A DNA stretch of 64,000 bases from Nocardia aurantiaca (GCF_009708175.1 NZ_WMBB01000011.1:186001-250000); one strand, 5' to 3'. Positions 35,021-43,613 are shown, counted from the stretch's first letter. Notes: generated by a model from the sequence alone, not told the origin. Made by a program: numbers and translations.

Positions 35021-35345
35021 TCAGTCGTTTTCACCGGCGACAGGCAGCAGATCGTGGTCGCGTGCGAACGCCGCGGCCTCGGTCCGGCCGGCCACACCCA
35101 GCTTGGCGAGGATGCGCTAGACGTGCACGCCGGCGGTGTTGGCGCTGATGAACAACTCGGCCGCCAGGCCCCGGTTGCTCATGCCCTTGGCGACCAGACG
35201 AAGCACGTCCAACTCACGCGGGGTGAGCCCGAAGCGGCCGGATGTGCGGCCACCCTGTGGTTTCAGCGCCTCCGCCGCGGCTCGCCCGGCCGTGAGGCGA
35301 GCCGATCGCTACTCCCCACCCTCGGCGAGCTCGGCGGCGGCGGTC
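35021..35345 (-). pseudogene. Broken LuxR-family regulator (C-terminal helix-turn-helix with two nonsense codons)
   Basis: On the minus strand the frame ending at 35021 encodes LTPRELDVLRLVAKGMSNRG, then LAAELFISANTAGVHV, a TAG at 35117-35119, then RILAKLGVAGRTEAAAFA. The stop replaces a residue that is Ser in intact LuxR domains (VHVSRIL). A second TAG at 35309-35311 interrupts AAELAEGGE and RSARLTAGRAAAEAL. The large ATPase/TPR portion expected upstream is gone. Third-codon bias is still strong, so decay is recent. Confidence 0.8.
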
Positions 35346-35433
35346 AAGCATATTGCCGCACAAGATGACCCACGATACAGTCACGGTCCAGTAGGAACGC
35401 TGACGTTCCCAGAGAGCGGTGGAGGATTCGCGC

Positions 35434-36693
35434 ATGATCAAGGCAACGCAACCCCTCACGGCCGCACCGATTTCCGGACCGCTGCGCGATACGCGCGCCC
35501 TGTCCGCCGCCCTGGTCGCACACTTCGCCGAACACGTGGCCCGCTGCGGCACCCTCCCCGGTGACGCGCTGCGCGGCGAGGTCACCGCCGTCACCCGCAC
35601 CTGCCTGGAGCTCGCTGCCGGGGTCCTGGAGGGCCGTGATGTGAGCGCCAAGATCGAACGGCTGCAACGCGCGGGCGCGGACTGGGCGCGCGAGGGCATT
35701 CCCATCGGGACCATTCACCGCGCCGTGCACGACGGATTCGCCCTGGGCTTCGATCTCATCGTGGACGCCACCGGCCCCGAGGACTACGCCCGGCTCGCGG
35801 TCACCGCGCGGCGCCTGTTCGAGGTGCTGACGATCGTGGATTCGGCCTTCGCGGTGGCCTATGTGCGCGAACACCGCGCGGTGGTGGCCGAGCACCACAC
35901 GGCAGTCCACACCGTGGCCTCGGCACTGCTGGCCGGGCATCCCACCTCGACCATGGCCCGCGCCGGGGGCCTCGAGATCGACGAGTCCTATTACGTACTG
36001 GCCCTGAGCATTCCACCGCATCCCGGCGAAAAGGATCCCCGGGTGGACGGCGAGGTGGTGGCCCGGCGCAAGCTGCGGCGCGTCCAGTCCGAGCTGGCCC
36101 GCCGCTGCGCGGGGCACGCGCTGTCGCTGCTCGGCGCCGACGGCGGGACAGTGCTGCTGCCCGCGACCAAGCTGACGGACACCGACCTGGACGATCTGGT
36201 CGACGGATTGTCCACGGCCGCACAGGTTCTGGTGACCGCCACGGTGATCCACGCCGAGACGCAACGCATTCCGGATGCTGCCGAGCAGGCGCACGAACTG
36301 CTGGACATGGTGCATCGCCTCGAGTGCGCACCGGGCCTGCACCGCTTCGACGACCTGGCCATGGAATACCAGCTGACCCGTCCGGGCCCGGCCCGCGAAT
36401 ACCTCGGCACCCTGCTGGATCCGTTGGACGCTCACCCGGAACTGTTGGAAACTTTGCGCCGCCATATCGGCAACGACCTGAGCCGACGACATACGGCGCG
36501 CTTGTTGGGTGTGCACACCAATACGATCGACAATCGGCTCAAACGGATCGGACAGCTCACCGGATTCGATCCGGCGCAGCCGTCCGGATTGTGGTATCTA
36601 CGGTCCGCGCTGGTGGCGCGGAGTTATCGGAAGTCCGACCGGGTGCGGATCGGACGGCCGGAAACCATCGTCGCCACAAGTTTGGCGAAGTGA
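35434..36693 (+). CDS. PucR/CdaR-family helix-turn-helix regulator
   Basis: A 419-residue regulator. The N-terminal half is helical (AHFAEHVARCGTLPGDAL...GIPIGTIHRAVHDGF), as in actinomycete PucR-like proteins with a RsbT-co-antagonist-type domain, and the C terminus is the PucR helix-turn-helix (ELLETLRRHIGNDLSRRHTA, then LGVHTNTIDNRLKRIGQLTG). The ATG at 35434 has GGAGGA 8 bases upstream. Its 3' end overlaps the convergent lipase gene by 70 bases. Target genes unknown; the lipase is the closest candidate. Confidence 0.82.
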   Translation: MIKATQPLTAAPISGPLRDTRALSAALVAHFAEHVARCGTLPGDALRGEVTAVTRTCLELAAGVLEGRDVSAKIERLQRAGADWAREGIPIGTIHRAVHDGFALGFDLIVDATGPEDYARLAVTARRLFEVLTIVDSAFAVAYVREHRAVVAEHHTAVHTVASALLAGHPTSTMARAGGLEIDESYYVLALSIPPHPGEKDPRVDGEVVARRKLRRVQSELARRCAGHALSLLGADGGTVLLPATKLTDTDLDDLVDGLSTAAQVLVTATVIHAETQRIPDAAEQAHELLDMVHRLECAPGLHRFDDLAMEYQLTRPGPAREYLGTLLDPLDAHPELLETLRRHIGNDLSRRHTARLLGVHTNTIDNRLKRIGQLTGFDPAQPSGLWYLRSALVARSYRKSDRVRIGRPETIVATSLAK

Positions 36694-37949
36694 CCGTGCT
36701 CGGACAGGGCGCGCCGTGACGCGGCCACCGACCACACCGTGCGGACCTCCGCCGGGGGCAATGGGCGGTCGGCGAGGCGGTCGGCCAGCCAGTCCACCAT
36801 CACCGGAATGGAGATGAACTGCAACGGCAGGTGCGTGCTGAGCCGGTCGCGCAGATAGCGGACGTGGGCTCCGCGGGCGTGATAGCGCTGCACGTGCGCA
36901 TCGACATCGGCCACGGCGATCACCTCGTCATTGACGCCCTGGACGATGAACAGCGGCATGGCGGGGGCCTGCGCGCCCGGCTGGATGTCGTCGAGCACCG
37001 CCCGCATCTCGGGACGGGTCAGCAGGGCCCCGAGGCCACCTCTGATGTGCCGGTTGGCATTTCGCCCGGCGAAGCGGGCCAGCAGCGGAAATGTGGCGAT
37101 CGATTCGGCGCGGTCGAGCAGGTCGAGATACTCCGCGGACACCAGGTCGCGCACACAGTCGTTCAACTCCGGATAGGCACGCCGCAGCCCGGAGGTGAAC
37201 ACCATGGCGAAACCCGCGAAGGGTGAACCGTTCAGGCGCACGCAGGCGGCGGCCGGATCGCCCACGGGCGAGCCCGCGACCGCGCCGGCGATATCGAGTT
37301 CGGGGGCGTAGTTGGCCGCCAGCTCCGCGGCCCACACCGTGGCCAGCCCACCACCGGAGTAGCCCCACAGGCCGATTCGGGTGCGCGGGTGCAGACCCAG
37401 CGGTGCGAACCGGAGGGCCGCGCGCAGGCCGTCGAGGGCGCGGTGGCCGGGCTCGCGAGCCGCGCCGAAGTGACCGCCCTGGCCCTCGTGATCGGGCACC
37501 GAGACCGCCCAGCCGCGCGCCAAGGCGGCGGCGATGAGTGGGAATTCCACCTGCGGGATGGCACCGAGCGCGCGGGCACCGTGCTGCAAAGCATACGAGG
37601 GGAAGCACTTCGACGCGACGGCGTCGATGGCGCACTGGAACGACACCAACGGCCGGTCCGCGGACGGGGCCGCGTCCCACGGCAGCAGGACCGTGGTGAC
37701 CGTCACCTCCGGCCTGCCGTTGAGATCGGTACTGCGATACAGCAATTGCCACGCCCGGACGCGCTGCGGAATGCGCCCGAACAGGCCGAGCCGCACCGGC
37801 CGCGATCGCAGGATCGTGCCCGGCGGCACCGATCCCGGGTCGATGGTCGCATGGTAGAACGGATCCTCTCCGGGCAGGAGCGGATGTCCGCGTGGCCGAT
37901 CGAATTCCTCTGTGACGCTGCTTGTTTCGACCGCATCGTCGATGGTCAT
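36624..37949 (-). CDS. Lipase family (LIP) alpha/beta hydrolase
   Basis: A 441-residue protein of the secretory-lipase (LIP) family common in Nocardia and mycobacteria. The nucleophile elbow is GLWGYSGGGLATVWAAE; the acid and His are probably in VQGVNDEVIAV and STHLPLQF. EGQGGHFGAAREPGHRALDG is a typical family block. No signal peptide is visible from the chosen ATG at 37949 (AAAGGACGACG upstream), so if exported it uses another route or a longer start. It would hydrolyse ester lipids. It lies downstream of a TetR gene in the same orientation. Confidence 0.82.
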   Translation of the reverse strand: MTIDDAVETSSVTEEFDRPRGHPLLPGEDPFYHATIDPGSVPPGTILRSRPVRLGLFGRIPQRVRAWQLLYRSTDLNGRPEVTVTTVLLPWDAAPSADRPLVSFQCAIDAVASKCFPSYALQHGARALGAIPQVEFPLIAAALARGWAVSVPDHEGQGGHFGAAREPGHRALDGLRAALRFAPLGLHPRTRIGLWGYSGGGLATVWAAELAANYAPELDIAGAVAGSPVGDPAAACVRLNGSPFAGFAMVFTSGLRRAYPELNDCVRDLVSAEYLDLLDRAESIATFPLLARFAGRNANRHIRGGLGALLTRPEMRAVLDDIQPGAQAPAMPLFIVQGVNDEVIAVADVDAHVQRYHARGAHVRYLRDRLSTHLPLQFISIPVMVDWLADRLADRPLPPAEVRTVWSVAASRRALSEHGHFAKLVATMVSGRPIRTRSDFR

Positions 37950-38263
37950 CGTCGTCCTTTCGAAAGCGAATCGAGGCCGGGGAACACGGCCCCGACCTCC
38001 GCGGCTGTTGGTTTTCTCGACGGCGAAGCCCCCGAACGTCGGCTGGATATGCGGCGAAGGCGGCGGCGCGGGCGAATACGGCGCTGCCGAGGTGCGGATG
38101 GTCGGCCTCATGAAACCTCCCACCGCGTCCACGCGAATACGCCCCAGCGTGTCGAATCCGATTGCGACCGTAGGAGCCGGCTGCGGCCCGTGTCACCGGT
38201 GCTGTGCCAGGTGACAGGTGCGGCCCGCCGGGGACGGCGGCCCATTGTGGAGACGAACAGTCC
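37950..38263. other. Intergenic region upstream of lipase gene
   Basis: No gene is supported here. It separates the TetR gene from the lipase gene on the minus strand and should contain the lipase promoter; no clear repeat or promoter hexamers were picked out. Confidence 0.35.
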
Positions 38264-39034
38264 TCAGGCGGGGGGCGTGGCCGCGATGGCGATGGCCGTG
38301 CGGGTGAACAGCGGCACCAATTCCGGCAGCGCCTGCGCGCCCTTGGTGTGCAGGCAGGCGCGCACCCGGTCGTCGATGCCGCCGAGCAGCATGTCGATCA
38401 ACTGCCGATCGGGTTCGGCGGCCAGATCACCGTCGCGGATGCCGACTCGCGCGACCGCCATGATGTAGTCCGCGAATCGCTCGTGCACACGCAGCCGGTG
38501 TTCCACCAAACCCGGTCCGGCCGCCAGGGTTTCGACATACAGCGCGCGGGCCGCGGCCGGTTGCACGGACAGGACGCCGAGATAGATCTCGAAGGAAATC
38601 CGCACCCGGTCCGCGAAATTCACGCCCTCGAGCCCCGTGACGGTATCCTTCAGCTGTTCCAGTGCCGCACCGACAGCGAGATCGTATGCGGCGGCGAAAC
38701 ATTCGTCCTTTCCGCCGAAAACCGAGTAGAAGGTGCGGCGCGCCACCTGCGCCCGGGTCACGATATCGGCGACCGTCGTCGCCGCGAAACCGAGCTCCCC
38801 CACCGCCTCCAGCACAGCGGTGCACAGGCGCCGATACTGCGAAGCCTCCACCTGCTCGCGGGTCAACCCGTGCCGGCCACGCGGCAGCGGTCCCGACTCA
38901 CCGATGGTTTCCACATTCACGTCCCCAGAATAGGTTTCCACGTCACCGAGCGACCAACGGTCCGGCCGATACCAGGGCGGTTCATCCAATAATCCCTGTC
39001 CCGTCACCGTCGTCACACCTTCCCGTCTCACCAA
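38264..39034 (-). CDS. TetR-family regulator
   Basis: A regulator of up to 256 residues. PLPRGRHGLTREQVEASQ leads into the helix-turn-helix FAATTVADIVTRAQVARRTFY with SVFGGKDECFAAAY, the TetR N-domain hallmark; the rest is the ligand/dimer domain. The GTG at 39034 overlaps the stop of a broken upstream gene (GTGA), which supports translational coupling from there, but a GTG at 39007 with GGAAGG upstream or one at 38920 would give a more usual N terminus. The lipase gene downstream is a possible target. Confidence 0.83.
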   Translation of the reverse strand: MVRREGVTTVTGQGLLDEPPWYRPDRWSLGDVETYSGDVNVETIGESGPLPRGRHGLTREQVEASQYRRLCTAVLEAVGELGFAATTVADIVTRAQVARRTFYSVFGGKDECFAAAYDLAVGAALEQLKDTVTGLEGVNFADRVRISFEIYLGVLSVQPAAARALYVETLAAGPGLVEHRLRVHERFADYIMAVARVGIRDGDLAAEPDRQLIDMLLGGIDDRVRACLHTKGAQALPELVPLFTRTAIAIAATPPA

Positions 39035-39345
39035 TTCCGCAGGCCCAGTTCGGCCGTGTGGCCGAAATTCTCGCCCGCGAAAATCCGACGCCGAGGATCA
39101 GCGGGGTGTTCGGGCTCGAGCAGCCTGGTCCGGCGAAGATGGTCGACTCGAGCCCGCCCTCCCGGACCGGTCCGCCATTGCGGGCGAGGTCGGTGAGCAG
39201 GCGCAGGTCCCGGTACAGGCTCGAGTTGGCGCCGCCATCGGCGCCGGTGACCAGGTTCATGCGGCCGGGCGGCACCTGCGGCGCGCGGGGACCAATAGTT
39301 CTCCACGGCTGGTCAGCATGGGTCCAGGGTATTAGCTACCAACCG
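39028..39345 (-). pseudogene. Broken gene of unknown family, 3' part
   Basis: I do not recognise the family. One minus-strand frame reads PGRMNLVTGADGGANSSLYR, DLRLLTDLARNGGPVREGGL and SSPNTPLILGVG with strong G/C third positions; that bias stops near 39090 and continues in another frame as IFAGENFGHTAELGLRNW, ending TGA at 39028. A single frameshift would explain this. The N-terminal part of the protein is not visible. Its stop overlaps the TetR start, so it was once in that operon. Confidence 0.5.
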
Positions 39346-39352
39346 GTCTCGA

Positions 39353-39628
39353 TCAGTCGGCGAGTCCGGCATGCCACGCCCGATAGGCTGCCCGCGAGCA
39401 CACCGCGCACGGACGATACCCGGCCGCGATCGCGGTGTCCTCGTCCGCGAAGAACACCCGGTGGGCGATATAGCCGCCGCGGGCGAGGGCGCGCAGCGCG
39501 GCCGGGCAGTCCAGGCGGCCGTAGATCTTCAGGCGGCGATGCCCGCCGAGAGCGCCCGGGGTCCGGCTGCGGTACCGGCGGCCGTCCGCGCCGAGCAGGG
39601 TATATTCTCTCCCGGCGCTCTCAGGCAT
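39353..39628 (-). CDS. Ada-like metal-binding domain protein
   Basis: A 91-residue protein resembling the N-terminal zinc domain of Ada. After GHRRLKIYGRLDCPAALRAL comes HRVFFADEDTAIAAGYRPCA with VCSRA, the Ada-type block that carries two cysteines. Ada uses four cysteines, one of which accepts methyl groups from DNA phosphotriesters; here only three are visible (DC, PCAVC), so metal binding may use another ligand or the chemistry may differ. It overlaps the 2OG-oxygenase gene by 8 bases and follows ogt, so it is the third gene of an alkylation-repair cassette. Confidence 0.72.
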   Translation of the reverse strand: MPESAGREYTLLGADGRRYRSRTPGALGGHRRLKIYGRLDCPAALRALARGGYIAHRVFFADEDTAIAAGYRPCAVCSRAAYRAWHAGLAD

Positions 39629-40349
39629 CGTGGAAGACCAGGCCCAGGGCGTGGCGCTGGCCGGACCGCACCAGGCTCACCCCGTGCCGCATGGGAGCCG
39701 CAGACCAGCCGCGCGCGCCACGCACCGGCCGGTCCCGGGTGGTGAAGATCAGACCATGCCCCTGCGGCAAGACCATTGCCGCGCCACGGGATTGGGCGCG
39801 TGGGCGCTGCTCGACCATGAGGAACTCACCGCCGGTGTAGTCCACGCCCGGTGCATCCAGGCCGATCACGACCTGGAGCGGAAACACCATGTCCCCGAAC
39901 AGGTCCCGATGCAGGGCGTTCCAGTCTCCCGGGCCGTAACGCAGCAGGATCTGCGAGCCTTTCACCTGACCCGCCCGATGACACTGGGCGATCCACTCGT
40001 CGAGGCGTTCCGGCCACGTGCCGGGCCGCCCCAGCCGGGCGGCCCAGTTACGGGCCGTGGGAAGCAGTTTCGGGTAGAGGACGGCGCGCAGCTCGGCGAC
40101 GATCTCGGGCAGATCATGGGTGAAATAGCGATACTCGCCCGCGCCGAAGCGGTGCCGGGCCATGTCGACGGTCGAGCGGAAGTGCCCGTCCTGGTCGTAA
40201 AGCCCCGCGAGGGCATGACATTCAGCAGCGGTGAGCAGCGGCCCGGTGAGGGCGTGACCGTACTCGTCGAGTTCGCCGACCAGGCTCGCCCACTCCTGCT
40301 GAGCGACCCGGCCTGCCCACACCGAACCCAGGTCGGCGGCCGTCATCAT
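39621..40349 (-). CDS. 2-oxoglutarate/Fe(II)-dependent oxygenase in alkylation-repair cassette
   Basis: A 242-residue dioxygenase. The iron-binding HxD is in WNALHRDLFGD, and the distal part PMRHGVSLVRSGQRHALGLV gives the second His and the Arg that binds 2-oxoglutarate, in the prolyl-hydroxylase pattern (HxV...G.R). GGEFLMVEQRPR is a further family block. Proteins like this sit with ogt/ada genes in many actinobacteria and are thought to be oxidative repair enzymes analogous to AlkB; direct proof of substrate is lacking. The ATG shares bases with the ogt stop (ATGA). Confidence 0.8.
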   Translation of the reverse strand: MMTAADLGSVWAGRVAQQEWASLVGELDEYGHALTGPLLTAAECHALAGLYDQDGHFRSTVDMARHRFGAGEYRYFTHDLPEIVAELRAVLYPKLLPTARNWAARLGRPGTWPERLDEWIAQCHRAGQVKGSQILLRYGPGDWNALHRDLFGDMVFPLQVVIGLDAPGVDYTGGEFLMVEQRPRAQSRGAAMVLPQGHGLIFTTRDRPVRGARGWSAAPMRHGVSLVRSGQRHALGLVFHDA

Positions 40350-40831
40350 GCGGCCCGCTCGAGCTCCAGCAGCCGCCGCTTACGCTCCACGCCACCCGCG
40401 TAGCCGGTGAGCGAGCCGTCGGAACCGATCACGCGGTGACAGGGCCGCACGATCAGCAGCGGATTCGCCCCGATGGCCGAGCCCACCGCGCGCACGGCGG
40501 CCCGGGGTGCCCCGATCCGCGCCGCGATCTCGCCGTAGGTCGTGGTGGTCCCGTAGGGGATCTCGTCGAGCGCCCGCCAGACCCGTCTCCGGAAGTCGGT
40601 TCCGGCGGTGCCGACTCGGAGATCGAATTCGTCTCGCTCACCGGCGAAATAGGCGGTCAGCTGGCCGATCACGTCCGCGAAGGGCTCCGCGTCGGCGATC
40701 CAATCGCCCTCCCCGAGAATGCTTTTGCTTCCGGACATCGACACCGCGGTCAGTTCCACCGCGCCGCCGCGCCACTCTCCCGCCAGCAGCAGTTCCCCGA
40801 CCGGGCTGGTCATCATGGTGTACACGCTCAC
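40346..40831 (-). CDS. ogt: Methylated-DNA-protein-cysteine methyltransferase
   Basis: Suicide repair protein that moves O6-methyl groups from guanine to its own cysteine. The active site IVRPCHRVIGSDGSLTGYAG is complete, with the upstream winged-helix block FRRRVWRALDEIPYGTTTTY and AVGSAIGANPL. Length about 161 residues from the GTG at 40831, which has GGAGGA at short spacing; ATGs at 40864 and 40846 and another GTG at 40825 are alternatives. First gene of the ogt-oxygenase-Ada-like operon, whose members overlap. Confidence 0.85.
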   Translation of the reverse strand: MSVYTMMTSPVGELLLAGEWRGGAVELTAVSMSGSKSILGEGDWIADAEPFADVIGQLTAYFAGERDEFDLRVGTAGTDFRRRVWRALDEIPYGTTTTYGEIAARIGAPRAAVRAVGSAIGANPLLIVRPCHRVIGSDGSLTGYAGGVERKRRLLELERAA

Positions 40832-41039
40832 CACTTCCTCCTCCATTGTCTTGTTCTGTTCCATCACCCACTCTGGCGCAGCCGATAACCGATAACCGGC
40901 GGGAATCAGCCATCGCGTTGGCGGCATTCGGACGGGCGGTCACACCGTGATGGGCAGGGCTGCCGAGTCGGCGGGAAGATTTCGCCACTGCGTCCGGCGT
41001 GGGCGCCGATGCTGGGGAACCCCTCCGAATTCAACAGTC

Positions 41040-41053
41040 AAACTTGCAAGTTT
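41040..41053. promoter_or_regulatory. Palindromic operator candidate upstream of marR-like gene
   Basis: AAACTTGCAAGTTT is a perfect 14-base palindrome 28 bases before the MarR start, with a TATGAC -10-like hexamer 9 bases downstream (41063-41068). The position and AT-rich dyad are typical of MarR autoregulation sites. Confidence 0.58.
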
Positions 41054-41080
41054 CGCTTCCTTTATGACACTCTGGAAATC

Positions 41081-41533
41081 GTGAGCGCGAACGCGAAGGC
41101 CCGGTCGACGGCCGAGGTCACCGCCGCCGCGAGTGAGCTGCGGATCGCGGCCAGCCGACTGCTGCGGCAATTGCGGTCGGCGCGAGCCGGAATCGAGATG
41201 ACGCCCTCGCAGGCCGTGGCACTCAGTCGGCTCGGGCACGACGGACCCATGTCGGTGGCCGGGCTGGCGCGAGCCGAACGGGTGCGGCCGCAGTCCATGC
41301 GGACCACCCTCGCCGCCCTGGAGGAGCGCGGCCTGGTGACGCGCGCACCGCATCCGACCGATCACCGGCAGCTGCTCATGTCGCTGTCCGACGAGGGGCG
41401 GCGCCTGCTGCGTCTGGCTCACGACGCGAAGGAAGACTGGCTCGCCACCGCCATCGCCACCAAACTCTCTCCCGGCGAACAGGATTCGCTCATCGCAGCG
41501 ATTCCACTGCTCGCTCGGCTCACCGAGGACTGA
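41081..41533 (+). CDS. MarR-family regulator
   Basis: A 150-residue MarR protein: ELRIAASRLLRQLRSARAGI is the dimer helix, LGHDGPMSVAGLARAERVRP with QSMRTTLAALEERGLVTRAP is the winged helix, and HPTDHRQLLMSLSDEGRRLL the wing. The GTG at 41081 is chosen because upstream residues lack family character. A perfect palindrome sits just upstream, so the protein probably represses itself and the isochorismatase-like gene 34 bases downstream. Confidence 0.84.
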   Translation: MSANAKARSTAEVTAAASELRIAASRLLRQLRSARAGIEMTPSQAVALSRLGHDGPMSVAGLARAERVRPQSMRTTLAALEERGLVTRAPHPTDHRQLLMSLSDEGRRLLRLAHDAKEDWLATAIATKLSPGEQDSLIAAIPLLARLTED

Positions 41534-41566
41534 CCGGAAGCCCCACTCCCAGAAAAGGATTACACC

Positions 41567-42157
41567 GTGACCGACGCCCTGCTGGATCCCAAGACCGCGC
41601 TGGTTCTCATCGACCTGCAGCGCGGCATCGTCACCGCGCCCACCCAGCCGCACACCGCGGACGAGGTGGTGTGCCGGGGAGCCGAGCTGGCCAAGGCCTT
41701 CCGCGACAAGGGTCTCCCGGTCGTGCTGGTGCGCGTCACCTTCGCCGAGGACGGCAGTGATATGCCGCCCGGCCGCACCATGCAGCCCGGTGGCCGCTTC
41801 ACCCCACCCCAGGGCTGGGACGAGATCGTCGACGACCTCGACGCCCAGCCCACCGACATCCGTATCACCAAGCGCCAGTGGGGCGCCTTCCACGGCACCG
41901 ACCTCGATCTCCACCTCCGCCGCCGCGGCATCACCGGCATCGTCCTGGGTGGCATCGCCACCAGTATCGGCGTCGAGTCCACCGCCCGCGCCGCCCACGA
42001 ACACGGCTACCACGTCGTCGTCGCCACCGACGCCTCCGCCGACCGCGACCCCGCCTCCCACGCCCACTCGGTGGAGAGGATCTTCCCCCGCCTCGGCGTC
42101 ACCGCCACCACCGAGGAGGTCCTCGCCGCCCTCACCGACCTCGAACCCCAACCCTGA
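41567..42157 (+). CDS. Isochorismatase-family hydrolase
   Basis: A 196-residue cysteine-hydrolase-fold protein. The catalytic Asp is in ALVLIDLQRGIV and the Lys in ITKRQWGAFHGTDLD. At the site where nicotinamidases carry the catalytic Cys the sequence is GGIATSIGVESTARAAHEHG, with no Cys, as in isochorismatases such as EntB and PhzD. So a vinyl-ether or similar hydrolase is more likely than an amidase. The C-terminal third uses almost only C-ending codons. It follows the MarR gene in the same direction. Confidence 0.82.
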   Translation: MTDALLDPKTALVLIDLQRGIVTAPTQPHTADEVVCRGAELAKAFRDKGLPVVLVRVTFAEDGSDMPPGRTMQPGGRFTPPQGWDEIVDDLDAQPTDIRITKRQWGAFHGTDLDLHLRRRGITGIVLGGIATSIGVESTARAAHEHGYHVVVATDASADRDPASHAHSVERIFPRLGVTATTEEVLAALTDLEPQP

Positions 42158-42747
42158 CAAACGATCCCGCCGCCGCGAAGGCTGAACGAATGAGCTTCAC
42201 GCATGTGGTCCGACATGCCCTCGCCAGCAACCCGCAGGCATGAGCGGATGCCCTCGGAGGGGTCGGTGAGCGGCGCTGGAAGGTCGGGCGTGCCGCAGTA
42301 ACTGGGGGTCGTGTGCGTCGACCACGAGCAAGCCCGGGTCGGCGAGACGGCAGCCCGCTTGCGCCTTCCGGGCTCGCACAGCCGCCGTCGTGACCCCAGC
42401 GCCATTGCCGTTGCGAACCATCCGATTCGGCGGCTCACTCGCCCTGTCAGGTTCGCGTTCTTGTCGTGAACGGGCCCCGATATGACCGAGGTCGCAGAAC
42501 ACCGGCCCGACCAACGTGCGAAGCACCGGCATTTCGGGTCGCGGTCTATGACTGTGTTCCGATGGCTACTCGATTGAACGCTGGCGACCACGTTCCAGAC
42601 CGCAGTCATATGACGGATGTTCGGCGCTCGCACAGTGCCGAAAGTGGAGTGCGGATCCGATGTTCGCGGCCGCAGGCGTCGTGGCCCGGACCCGCGAGGG
42701 GCCGCCTCGTCCGAGCGCCGGCCTCACCGTTCACCCAGGAGGTTCGC
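42158..42747. other. Intergenic region with no supported gene
   Basis: A minus-strand frame of 111 codons (42197-42532) and a plus-strand frame running into the hydrolase gene are open, but neither resembles a protein I know and codon bias is weak. The last 60 bases hold the AGGAGG ribosome site of the next gene. Confidence 0.35.
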
Positions 42748-43581
42748 ATGCCTACATTGACGGTCGGCCACGAGAACGGCCACGACATCGAGATCTACTT
42801 CGAGGACCACGGAACAGGCCAGCCGGTCGTGGTGATCCACGGCTTTCCGCTCGACGGCCGCTCCTGGGATAAGCAGGCCCGCGCGCTGCTGGGCGCCGGA
42901 TACCGGGTCGTCTCCTACGACCGCCGCGGCTTCGGCATGTCGAGCCACACGACGGTCGGGTTCGATTACGACACGTTCTCCGACGACCTCGCCGCGCTGC
43001 TGGACCACCTCGATCTGCGGAATGCGGTACTCGTCGGTTTCTCCATGGGAACGGGTGAGGTCACCCGGTACCTGGCGCGGCACGGCTCCGAGCGCGTGAC
43101 CAAGGCAGTCTTGATGGCATCGGTCCCGCCCTTCCTACTCCGGACCGATGAAAACCCCGAGGGTGTCGAGGGCTCGGTATTCGAGGACATCAAGGCGGCC
43201 ATCGCCGACGATCGCCCCGCGTACTTCAAGCAGTTCCTCGACGACTTCTTCAATGTCGACGTCCTCGGCGGAACCCGCATCAGCGAGCAGGCATGGCAGG
43301 CGGCCTTCGTGATGGCGCTGCAAGCGGGGGCATTCGCCACTTATGCCGCCGTCGACTCATGGCTCACCGACTTCCGTGCGGATCTGGGCAAGATCGACGT
43401 CCCCGTGCTGCTGATCCACGGCGACGCCGACCGGATCCTGCCATACGCCGCCACGGCGGCGCGGCTGCCGGGGCTGATCGCGGACCTGAAGGTGGTCACG
43501 GTCGCCGGCGGGCCGCACAACATCGCGTGGACCCATCCCGAGGTCGTGAACCCGGCGTTGCTGGAGTTCCTGAAGTCCTGA
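42748..43581 (+). CDS. Alpha/beta hydrolase, non-haem chloroperoxidase/arylesterase type
   Basis: A 277-residue alpha/beta hydrolase. HGFPLDGRSWDKQARALL gives the oxyanion region, SYDRRGFGMSSH a typical strand, VLVGFSMGTGEVTRYLARHG the Ser nucleophile, IHGDADRILPYAATAARLPG the Asp and VAGGPHNIAWTHPEVVN the His. The whole pattern is that of the cofactor-free chloroperoxidase/esterase group; natural role is usually ester or lactone hydrolysis. AGGAGG precedes the ATG at 42748 by 5 bases. A hairpin follows, then a large LuxR regulator. Confidence 0.86.
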   Translation: MPTLTVGHENGHDIEIYFEDHGTGQPVVVIHGFPLDGRSWDKQARALLGAGYRVVSYDRRGFGMSSHTTVGFDYDTFSDDLAALLDHLDLRNAVLVGFSMGTGEVTRYLARHGSERVTKAVLMASVPPFLLRTDENPEGVEGSVFEDIKAAIADDRPAYFKQFLDDFFNVDVLGGTRISEQAWQAAFVMALQAGAFATYAAVDSWLTDFRADLGKIDVPVLLIHGDADRILPYAATAARLPGLIADLKVVTVAGGPHNIAWTHPEVVNPALLEFLKS

Positions 43582-43593
43582 CGTCGAACGGAG

Positions 43594-43613
43594 GGGCCGG
43601 CGACCGCCGGCCC
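43594..43613 (+). terminator. Hairpin terminator after hydrolase gene
   Basis: GGGCCGGCG / CGCCGGCCC arms, nearly contiguous, 12 bases after the stop and followed by TTCC. Confidence 0.55.

Noticed and set aside
42197..42532. 111-codon minus-strand frame in the gap before the hydrolase
   Set aside because: No recognisable motif, weak third-position bias, no ribosome site.
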